From NCBI GenBank assembly GCA_018401415.1, contig JAGYKV010000017.1, positions 391,268-455,267 on the forward strand: a stretch of DNA of 64,000 nt, given 5' to 3'. The stretch comes from Candidatus Nanopelagicales bacterium (GTDB lineage Bacteria > Actinomycetota > Actinomycetes > S36-B12). This document shows, piece by piece, positions 57,940-64,000 of this stretch. The position numbers and the translations under genes are program-made. A model generated the notes under the pieces. It was not told the origin of the DNA. It saw nothing but the letters and a program-made list of their open reading frames with translations, and made no database searches. Positions within the stretch are counted from its first letter, which is position 1; every line of letters starts with the position of its first letter.

Positions 57940-58519
57940 GGCGACGCGCAGAGAGAACCGGCACGACACCATCGAAGAGTGGGGTCAGACCTCCGGCCAT
58001 TTCGAGACAGGTGATCCACGCCTGCTCATGAAGTACGAGTGGATCCACCGGGGATTTGGGCGCTAACTCGGTAGGAGTCCATGAGGCACGAACCTCTACA
58101 AAGCCATCGGATGGCCGTTGGCCTAGTGATCCGAAAGACTCACCGAAATTCGTGGTTACGGTGCCACCCAGTTCAAGGATGGAAAGGTCCGATGTGGCCT
58201 CGGTGACCCATGACCATGCCACCTGCCTGAGTAAATCGTCGTGGAGGAGTTCGGACTCAAGATCCGCGCGAATAAATATCACCACCCGAAATGTGCCATT
58301 CCATTCGTCCACACCATCGGGATCATGCAGAAGCACAAATCTTCCGGAAAACGCGTCGGAATCGGTATCAGCCGGTTCCGCGGTCAGAGCTATAGAGTGA
58401 GGGGCAAGTCGTGCGGGAGCCGGCACTTCACTGAGAGCAATATCGGATCGAGCCACAAACCCGCGAATTCCCTCGGTGGCCTGGGCAAAAATATCCGGAT
58501 CATTGCCTACGGCTCGCAT
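57932..58519 (-). CDS. DUF3000 family protein
   Basis: 195 residues. Core motifs SGRFVLLHDPDGVDEWNGTFRVVIFIRAD (centre), WVTEATSDLSILELGGTVT and VEVRASWTPT match DUF3000, an actinobacterial family nearly always beside ribonuclease D; role unknown. ATG 58519 lies six bases after TAACCT on the minus strand (plus 58526-58531), a leaderless pattern. Confidence 0.92.
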   Translation of the reverse strand: MRAVGNDPDIFAQATEGIRGFVARSDIALSEVPAPARLAPHSIALTAEPADTDSDAFSGRFVLLHDPDGVDEWNGTFRVVIFIRADLESELLHDDLLRQVAWSWVTEATSDLSILELGGTVTTNFGESFGSLGQRPSDGFVEVRASWTPTELAPKSPVDPLVLHEQAWITCLEMAGGLTPLFDGVVPVLSARRRG

Positions 58520-58578
58520 TTAGCAAGGTTAATCACAGAGTCGGCAGGGAGGTCGCTGGCGCGCCGTGCGCCATGAGT

Positions 58579-59031
58579 CTAGTTTGATGGCGCGAAGGAG
58601 ACACTTATGGAATTGATGCAATATCGGAGGTCCGTGGGCGTTTGGTAGCCCTCGCCCTCAAAAACATGGCCTAAATGCCCACCACATTGGGCGCATCGGA
58701 CTTCGGTGCGAATTGAGCCCATGCTGCGATCTTCCAGGTACACAACAGAATCGCCAGCCAGGGGCGTGAAGAAACTCGGCCATCCGCAATGCGACTCAAA
58801 TTTGGAGTCGCTGGTAAATAACTCATTTCCACACGCCCGACATGAGTATGTTCCAACAGCCGAATTATTCGTGAACTCGCCCGTGTAGGCAGGTTCGGTA
58901 CCCGACTCCCGAAGCACGTGGTACTCCTCCGGGGTCAATTTTGCTCGCCACTCAGACTCGGTAAGTGCCACCGAATAGGGGATTCCATCAGGACGAATCC
59001 GATCGTCGCCTGCGGGTGAATGTGATGACAT
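58579..59031 (-). CDS. msrB: Peptide methionine (R)-S-oxide reductase
   Basis: Repairs methionine-R-sulfoxide. 150 residues. SEWRAKLTPEEYHVLRE, two zinc CxxC pairs (CRACG, CAQCG), FESHCGWPSF, GHVFEGEG and catalytic Cys in RYCINSISVSF. ATG 59031 lies six bases after TACAGT on the minus strand (plus 59038-59043), so leaderless. Diverges from the DUF4916 gene with 60 bp between starts. Confidence 0.96.
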   Translation of the reverse strand: MSSHSPAGDDRIRPDGIPYSVALTESEWRAKLTPEEYHVLRESGTEPAYTGEFTNNSAVGTYSCRACGNELFTSDSKFESHCGWPSFFTPLAGDSVVYLEDRSMGSIRTEVRCAQCGGHLGHVFEGEGYQTPTDLRYCINSISVSFAPSN

Positions 59032-59091
59032 GGTTCAACTGTACGTGGCAATCATCAGGACTGCTTGATCGGTTCATGGGATGATTTGGCC

Positions 59092-59631
59092 ATGTACTCT
59101 GAGTTGCTCGAAAACGCTGGTTCGTGGCTTTCCGAAGATGATCTCGAACAGGCGAGGGCTAACCTGCCGATTGTTTACGTTGATGCCATTCCTGTCCGTG
59201 TTGACTCAACCGGAATGGTCACAGAAGTCGGCCTTCTTTTACGCGTTCTTCCCGATGGCTCCATCAGCAGAGCCGTTGTATCCGGTCGAGTGCTATACAG
59301 GGAACGGGTCCGTGACGCCTTAGTGCGGCATTTGGAAAAGGACCTAGGACCCATGGCTCTACCAAAGTTACCGGCGTCGCCTCAACCGTTCACGGTTATC
59401 GAATATTTCCCGGACGCATCGGTGACAGGCTTCCACGACCCTCGTCAACACGCCATTTCTTTGGCGTTCATTGTTCCAATCGAAGGTGAATGCGCACCGT
59501 CACAGGATTCACTCGATTTGATCTGGATAACACCCCACAGAGCCACGAGTAGTGAATTTGAATCCGAGATGGTAGGCGGTCAAGGCAGGCTGGTTCGGAT
59601 GGCCTTAGCACATGTAGGTCTATTGCCCTAA
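59092..59631 (+). CDS. DUF4916/Nudix-fold protein with degenerate Nudix box
   Basis: 179 residues from ATG 59092, which fits the family better than an in-frame TTG at 59065. The Nudix box region is GRVLYRERVRDALVRHLEKD (residues 65-84): the first Gly, Glu and Arg fit, but the REUxEE core reads R-H-L-E-K-D, so two or three metal-binding Glu are lost. A fold-only or altered-activity protein is likely. The 3' end overlaps the convergent crotonase gene by 12 bp. Confidence 0.8.
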   Translation: MYSELLENAGSWLSEDDLEQARANLPIVYVDAIPVRVDSTGMVTEVGLLLRVLPDGSISRAVVSGRVLYRERVRDALVRHLEKDLGPMALPKLPASPQPFTVIEYFPDASVTGFHDPRQHAISLAFIVPIEGECAPSQDSLDLIWITPHRATSSEFESEMVGGQGRLVRMALAHVGLLP

Positions 59632-60420
59632 TGGGTAGCTGGGAAAATCAGGTGGAGTCTTATTGACCTTCCCTATCAAGGCAGCATGCAGATCTGATCG
59701 TCCGAAGGCGTAACCCATTTCGATGAAAGCATCGTCCGCGGAATCATTGAAATCTGCTAATTGTGCTCTTAAAATCTGTGCCTTAATGGCAGCTATTGAG
59801 GCTGGCGAGCAATAAGTGGCGAGCTCGCGAGCACATGAGTAGGCGTCTGCGAGCGGGTCGCTTGACACATCATTCACGAGCCCAATTTCCTTTGCGGTGA
59901 CTCCATTAATTGTTCTGCCGGTCAGGAGCAGATCCGTGGCGGCTCCCAACCCAATAAGTCGTGGTAATAGCCATGCGACGCCATATTCCGCAATGAGACC
60001 CAGGCGCGAAAAAGTAGTGCTCAAAGTGGCATCTGAATGTACAAATCGAAAGTCGGAACTGATGGCAATCACAAAACCCAAGCCGGCAGCGGGACCGTTG
60101 ATAGCAGTAATGACCGGAGTGCCTAAATGCAAAATTTTGCCTGGTACCGTCTGGTGGCTTTGTCCCTTGAGAAATCCCTGCACAACGTCCGGATCTGTAC
60201 CCAAAACACTTAAGTCAGCCCCTGAGCAGAAACCTCGGCCGGCGCCGGTTACCACTATGACCCTAACTTGTGGGTCTTGGTCTGCAAAAACAAGCAGGTC
60301 CGAGTAGGTATGAATCATGTCCGGCAGTAACGCATTGAGTTTCTCGGGACGATTAAATGTAATGGTGGCTATTCCGTCCGCACTGGAATAGGTCACGAAG
60401 TTCGTAGCGGGAGCGTCCAT
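59620..60420 (-). CDS. Enoyl-CoA hydratase/isomerase family protein
   Basis: 266 residues, crotonase fold: GFCSGADLSVLG oxyanion-hole segment, INGPAAGLGFVIAISSDFRF, FSRLGLIAEYGVAWLLPRLIG. In the second block the usual catalytic Glu is near LIAEYGVAW. Could act in beta-oxidation with FadAB or in another acyl-CoA route. ATG 60420 has TATGAA six bases upstream (leaderless-like). Confidence 0.9.
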   Translation of the reverse strand: MDAPATNFVTYSSADGIATITFNRPEKLNALLPDMIHTYSDLLVFADQDPQVRVIVVTGAGRGFCSGADLSVLGTDPDVVQGFLKGQSHQTVPGKILHLGTPVITAINGPAAGLGFVIAISSDFRFVHSDATLSTTFSRLGLIAEYGVAWLLPRLIGLGAATDLLLTGRTINGVTAKEIGLVNDVSSDPLADAYSCARELATYCSPASIAAIKAQILRAQLADFNDSADDAFIEMGYAFGRSDLHAALIGKVNKTPPDFPSYPLGQ

Positions 60421-60497
60421 GACGCATTCATACCAGTTAATCCCTTGAGCAATGCCTTAGGCTGTGTTTTTACAGAGATGCTGAGGAGTTGGTCATC

Positions 60498-60764
60498 ATG
60501 AAAAATGAAATTGGTTCCGCGCAAGATAAACCCGGTATGCGAATCACATGGCGGGGGGTAGTTCTAGTAATCATCGTTTTCGTGCTGATTGTGTTCGGTG
60601 TACAAAACCTTGAGAGTGCTCAGGTGAGTTTCCTTGGCATGCAATTCAGTGTTCCCGTTTGGTTACTTGTCTCTGGGACGTTCATATTGGGAATGCTCTT
60701 GGGCGGAGTGGTCAAAGGGACAGCCCGTAAGTTGCGCAAACCACGCGATGAAGTAACCAAGTAA
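60498..60764 (+). CDS. LapA-like (DUF1049) small membrane protein
   Basis: 88 residues with two membrane helices (about 19-38, 53-77) and a basic C-terminus (KGTARKLRKPRDEVTK). VQNLESAQVSFLGMQFSVPVWLL is the typical LapA middle. Function in Actinobacteria unknown. GAGGAG about nine bases before ATG 60498. One base from the convergent acidic-protein stop. Confidence 0.85.
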   Translation: MKNEIGSAQDKPGMRITWRGVVLVIIVFVLIVFGVQNLESAQVSFLGMQFSVPVWLLVSGTFILGMLLGGVVKGTARKLRKPRDEVTK

Positions 60765-61148
60765 CTACCCGTCGTAGGGATCGATTCGCTCGTCATCGGT
60801 TTCATAATCAAAGAGAGAATCTTCTGAGCCGACAACATGCATGGCGGCATTCTCTGCGGGGATCCATGGTGATGGGTTTAGTCCACCAGCATGCATCGGA
60901 TCATCGCTGGAGTCGTCGGCGTCTTCCATGGCTAGTACTTCCTCAACATCTTCCAATGGGTACACGTAACCATCCAGTGATCCCTCGCCTGCGAAGTCAC
61001 CTTTTTCGCCTCGCATCGCATTGCGAATTGCCTCCGCCTCCATGATCATGGTGAGCCGTTCAGCCTGATCTGCGGAATCGCCACTTGGATCAGACCCATT
61101 CGCAGTTTCGCGGGCGACGTATGCCGGATTACTTGAATTATCGCTCAT
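60765..61148 (-). CDS. Acidic protein of unknown function
   Basis: 127 residues, strongly acidic and probably disordered (SLDGYVYPLEDVEEVLAMED; SLFDYETDDERIDPYDG). No domain recognised. The codon pattern and a TAGATT element six bases before ATG 61148 on the minus strand (plus 61155-61160) support expression. Divergent from the desaturase gene with 68 bp between starts. Confidence 0.7.
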   Translation of the reverse strand: MSDNSSNPAYVARETANGSDPSGDSADQAERLTMIMEAEAIRNAMRGEKGDFAGEGSLDGYVYPLEDVEEVLAMEDADDSSDDPMHAGGLNPSPWIPAENAAMHVVGSEDSLFDYETDDERIDPYDG

Positions 61149-61216
61149 TCCTAAAATCTAACCCCTGATATACCGTGATGGATCGCCCAATGAGATATTC
61201 ATGCAAGACTAGGGGC

Positions 61217-62158
61217 ATGACGGCGTATGCAGAGGATTTATTAACTCTCGATCTCTTGACGCAACTAGAACCGGTTGTGGAGAAAGAATTGAATCGGCAC
61301 AACTCTCAGGCAAAGCACTGGTACCCGCACGACTACATCCCTTGGGACATGGGTACCAACTTCGCTCATCTGGGCGGTGAAGATTGGACACCGGAGCAGA
61401 AGCGTTTTAGTGAAGTGGCCCGGACTAGCTTGATTATCAATCTCCTCACCGAAGACAACTTGCCCAGTTATCACCACGAAATAGCGACAATTTTCGGTCG
61501 CGATGGTGCCTGGGGCGAATGGGTTGGGAGGTGGACAGCCGAAGAAGGTCGACATGGCACGGCCATCCGGGATTACCTTGTGGTGACAAGAGCGGTGGAT
61601 CCGGTAGCCCTCGAAGATGCCCGAATGTCACACATGCAGGAAGGTTTTCAAGCAATTCATCCTGGGATTCTTGCTGGTCTCTCCTATGTCTCCTTCCAAG
61701 AGTTGGCAACTCGTGTCTCTCACCGCAATACTGGAATTGCGACGGGTGATCCGATTGCCGAGGCTCTTTTGCAGCGCATTGCTCTCGACGAAAATCTGCA
61801 CATGATCTTCTATCGAAACCTTTTATCTGCTGCTTTAGAGATCGCCCCAGATCCAACAATGATTGCCATCATGCAAAGTGTGCGCGATTTTGCCATGCCG
61901 GGGCATGGCATCGAAGGGTTCCAGAGAAAAGCCGTTGAGATCGCTGTAGCGGGAATCTATGATCTCAAACAACACCGAGACGAGGTTCTCATGCCTGTTT
62001 TACGAAAGTGGCAGGTTTTCGAGCGTAATGATTTCGGTGCGGCGGGCGAAGCGGCCAGAGATGAACTCGCAGCGATCCTTGCTGATATGGATGTCAATGT
62101 GAACAGGTTCGAGGAGCGACGCGATGCCCTCCGGGCACGACTGGCTGCACGAGACTAG
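61217..62158 (+). CDS. Acyl-ACP desaturase (di-iron)
   Basis: 313 residues from ATG 61217. Di-iron ligands: EDNLPSYHHEI (Glu, ExxH) and EEGRHGTAIRDYL, then DENLHMIFYRNLL. The DesA/stearoyl-ACP desaturase family in Actinobacteria introduces cis double bonds into acyl chains. AAGACT lies six bases upstream of the ATG, without a ribosome site; an in-frame ATG at 61175 is less likely. Overlaps a small downstream ORF by 35 bp. Confidence 0.92.
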   Translation: MTAYAEDLLTLDLLTQLEPVVEKELNRHNSQAKHWYPHDYIPWDMGTNFAHLGGEDWTPEQKRFSEVARTSLIINLLTEDNLPSYHHEIATIFGRDGAWGEWVGRWTAEEGRHGTAIRDYLVVTRAVDPVALEDARMSHMQEGFQAIHPGILAGLSYVSFQELATRVSHRNTGIATGDPIAEALLQRIALDENLHMIFYRNLLSAALEIAPDPTMIAIMQSVRDFAMPGHGIEGFQRKAVEIAVAGIYDLKQHRDEVLMPVLRKWQVFERNDFGAAGEAARDELAAILADMDVNVNRFEERRDALRARLAARD

Positions 62159-62339
62159 CCACGACATTACAGACTCAGGGGCGTGGCGCAATGCCGTAGT
62201 TTCGGCGCTGCAGACCGACGATGCCACAAGACTCGGCGAGCTCTTCAATCTCAGAGTTGAGGAGATCGGAACCGAGAAAGCCACCCAAGCGTGGCTTGAA
62301 ATAGTTTCTGGTTGGGACTCCAGCGCGGTTACCGGATGA
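62124..62339 (+). CDS. Small protein of unknown function
   Basis: 71 residues overlapping the end of the desaturase gene by 35 bp. ALQTDDATRLGELFNLRVEEIG and ATQAWLEIVSGWDSSAVTG look like a real helical domain ending in a conserved-looking DxSAVTG. Codon use resembles its neighbours. A later start would avoid the overlap, but no good candidate was seen. Could be spurious. Confidence 0.5.
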   Translation: MPSGHDWLHETSHDITDSGAWRNAVVSALQTDDATRLGELFNLRVEEIGTEKATQAWLEIVSGWDSSAVTG

Positions 62340-62348
62340 AAATTTTGT

Positions 62349-62432
62349 GTCCGAGGGGGGACTTGAACCCCCATGCCCTTTTGGGGCACTAGCACCTCAA
62401 GCTAGCGCGTCTGCCTATTCCGCCACCCGGAC
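62349..62432 (-). tRNA. tRNA-Leu (anticodon GAG)
   Basis: Read on the minus strand: acceptor GTCCGGG pairs with CTCGGAC (one G-U). Anticodon arm CTAGC-TTGAGGT-GCTAG gives GAG at 34-36. A long variable arm (TGCCCCAAAAGGGCA) marks a class II leucine tRNA, and the T arm is GGGGG-TTCAAGT-CCCCC. No CCA is encoded. 84 nt. Confidence 0.95.
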
Positions 62433-62571
62433 AGGGCTGCCGCTTTCACGGCGAATCGTAACTATACCGATCGGGATTTGGGCGGGGAATGGGTAGTCCA
62501 TATGATTCCCGCAAGCAACCGCGATCTGGCTTGACCGCGAACTAAATGCGTGCAGGTGGCATGATCTCCGT

Positions 62572-63912
62572 ATGGGCGAAGTCATTGACCTCACTGCGGC
62601 ATCGCGCGCGGTATTGGAAGATGACGTTGTCGAGTTGACCCGAGGGCTTATTCGCATAGATTCCAGCAACTGGGGTGATTCGGCCGAGACTGTTGGCGAA
62701 GCAGAGGCAGCGGATTATTGCGCAGAGAAGTTACGTGAAGTGGGGTATGACCCGGAGGTTGTTGTCACTACATCAGATTCGCGTAGGGGTGTGGCACTGC
62801 GAATCCCAGGAACCGATTCAGGTGCCGATGCCATTGTGGTGCACGGACATTTAGATGTTGTGCCTGCCATGGCGGGTGATTGGACGCACCCACCGTTTGC
62901 TGCCGAAATTGATGCCGGTTTCATTTGGGGTCGTGGTGCTGTGGACATGAAGAATATGGATGCCATGATCTTGGCAGTGGTTCGCCATTGGGCTCGGGAG
63001 GCGATTCGCCCGCGCCGGGACACGATCATTGTCTTTTTCCCGGATGAAGAAGCCGGAATGCAACACGGATCTCAATGGTTTGTGCGCAATAGACCAGATA
63101 TTTTTACAGGCGCCACCGAGGCGATTGGCGAAGTCGGTGGCTTTTCTCTCACCATTCGAGACGACCTCCGGTTGTACCCCATCCAAACGGCGGAGAAGGG
63201 AATTCGCTGGCTTCGATTAAGAGCGGCCGGCAAGGCTGGACATGGAAGCATGATTCAGAATGACAACGCGGTCACAGAGCTGGCACGAGTGGTCACTCGA
63301 ATTGGTGACCACAAGTGGCCGATTCGACGCACTAAGACTGTCGATCAATTCTTGGAATCACTTTCTCAAACCTACGGTGTTGAGATTGATCCAACAGACT
63401 CTGCAGATGTCATTCAAAAACTGGGCACTCTTGGTCTATTGGTGGGAGCGACTTTGCAGAACACGGCTAACCCATCCATGCTCAATGCTGGTTATAAAGT
63501 AAATGTCATTCCCTCAGAGGCATTCGCACACGTTGATGGACGCGTGCTACCAGGTTATGAGAACGAATTTGATGAAACCATCAAGCAATTAGTCGGTGAC
63601 CGTGTTGACATGGAGTGTTTGAACAGTGACATCGCCATTGAAGCGCCGTTCGACACTTTGACGGTAGATTTGATGGCAAGCGTTTTGCGACAAGAAGACC
63701 CGGGTTCAGTAGCAGTACCGTACATGATTTCGGGTGGCACAGACGCAAAAGCGTTGAGTGCCTTGGCAATCAATTGCTACGGTTTCTCGCCGTTACAGAT
63801 GCCTGCCGGATTAGATTACTGGAGTCTTTTCCACGGGGTCGATGAACGTGTCCCGGTCGAAGGTCTGAAGTTTGGTGTGCGGACCTTGGATCGTTTCATG
63901 CAGCAGGTGTGA
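62572..63912 (+). CDS. M20 family metallopeptidase
   Basis: 446 residues. Zinc ligands and catalysis: HGHLDVVPA, GRGAVDMKNMDA, FPDEEAGMQHGS (catalytic Glu). A lid/dimerisation domain spans about 205-330. M20 members are dipeptidases, aminoacylases or succinyl-diaminopimelate desuccinylases; this length and motif order fit a general M20/M25/M40 aminoacylase-like protein. ATG 62572. Adjacent to a DUF5703 gene, a common actinobacterial neighbour. Confidence 0.92.
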   Translation: MGEVIDLTAASRAVLEDDVVELTRGLIRIDSSNWGDSAETVGEAEAADYCAEKLREVGYDPEVVVTTSDSRRGVALRIPGTDSGADAIVVHGHLDVVPAMAGDWTHPPFAAEIDAGFIWGRGAVDMKNMDAMILAVVRHWAREAIRPRRDTIIVFFPDEEAGMQHGSQWFVRNRPDIFTGATEAIGEVGGFSLTIRDDLRLYPIQTAEKGIRWLRLRAAGKAGHGSMIQNDNAVTELARVVTRIGDHKWPIRRTKTVDQFLESLSQTYGVEIDPTDSADVIQKLGTLGLLVGATLQNTANPSMLNAGYKVNVIPSEAFAHVDGRVLPGYENEFDETIKQLVGDRVDMECLNSDIAIEAPFDTLTVDLMASVLRQEDPGSVAVPYMISGGTDAKALSALAINCYGFSPLQMPAGLDYWSLFHGVDERVPVEGLKFGVRTLDRFMQQV

Positions 63913-63926
63913 GGAAGCCGCTCTAC

Positions 63927-64000
63927 TCAACATCCCTTGGGAACTCGAATTATTTTGCGTCTAATGCGCACCTTTTTCCGACCATCACGATAAATGCGTG
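63927..64000 (-). CDS. C-terminus of a DUF5703-like protein (cut by window edge)
   Basis: Minus-strand frame open from the right edge to TGA at 63929-63927. The 23 visible residues RIYRDGRKKVRIRRKII(RVPKGC) match the basic C-terminal end of DUF5703 proteins, which often lie tail-to-tail with M20 peptidases. Only the last part is seen, so the call is tentative. Confidence 0.55.
   Translation of the reverse strand, partial: RIYRDGRKKVRIRRKIIRVPKGC

Overview
The window looks like a chromosomal core segment of a moderate-GC, probably streamlined, free-living actinobacterium (Actinomycetota). The evidence is the gene set and order: sigA - DUF7455 - parE; DUF3093 / dut / DUF3710 / OB-fold / DUF3159 / two TrkA proteins / TRAM RNA methyltransferase / acnA / dxs; DUF3000 - HRDC ribonuclease D; lexA beside a LysM gene and nrdR-nrdJ; sepH, DUF4193, DUF4192 and DUF5998; and a SAM-IV riboswitch, a class essentially confined to Actinobacteria. 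A Nanopelagicales-like freshwater or marine lineage is a reasonable guess, but the sequence alone cannot settle it. No rRNA, insertion sequence, prophage or CRISPR array was seen. One tRNA (Leu, GAG) is present.

Layout. 1-6.1 kb: a PIG-L deacetylase (cut by the left edge), a frameshifted GT4 glycosyltransferase, dapF (lysine/peptidoglycan precursor), hflX (ribosome GTPase) and a DinG-type helicase. 6.1-11.9 kb: SOS and dNTP block with lexA, a divergent LysM protein (both with LexA boxes), an SGNH protein, and nrdR-nrdJ (B12-dependent ribonucleotide reductase). 11.9-20.1 kb: two CNNM/CBS membrane proteins, a lipoprotein, an AI-2E/PerM protein, a VOC protein, a UPF0104/flippase-like membrane protein, an SGNH hydrolase and DUF4192. 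20.1-22.9 kb: SAM-IV riboswitch controlling metY-metX. 23-33 kb: an unknown secreted Cys-rich protein, sigA with a lysine-rich repeat tail, DUF7455, parE, a beta-carbonic anhydrase, an FprA-type ferredoxin reductase, a thioredoxin-like ferredoxin and parC. 33-42 kb: pseudouridine catabolism (psuG-psuK), DUF5998, a phosphodiesterase, thymidine kinase, sepH, an MFS transporter, an IMPase, a gamma-carbonic anhydrase and DUF4193/DUF4235. 42-53 kb: the conserved dut-DUF3710-OB-DUF3159 operon, TrkA pair, RNA methyltransferase, acnA, a small unknown and dxs. 53-64 kb: fadB-fadA, ribonuclease D, DUF3000, msrB, a degenerate Nudix protein, an enoyl-CoA hydratase, a LapA-like protein, an acyl-ACP desaturase, tRNA-Leu, an M20 peptidase and the end of a DUF5703 gene.

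How it works together. Nucleotide supply and DNA maintenance recur (NrdJ/NrdR, thymidine kinase, dUTPase, PsuG/PsuK, ParE/ParC, DinG, LexA). Many first-of-operon genes carry a TAnnnT element 6-9 bases before an ATG/GTG with no Shine-Dalgarno sequence, the signature of leaderless transcripts. Two divergent pairs (psuG/DUF5998, DUF3093/thioesterase) have start codons only 30-34 bp apart, so their promoters must overlap. The best regulatory signals are the LexA boxes around lexA/LysM, the SAM-IV riboswitch, a perfect 26-bp palindrome over the acnA promoter, and TCCACA (DnaA-box-like) sites before nrdR. No clearly new multi-gene system was found; the most unusual items are the palindrome, the compact divergent promoters, an apparently CTG-initiated N-terminally short SepH, and the H1-like repeat tail of the sigma factor.
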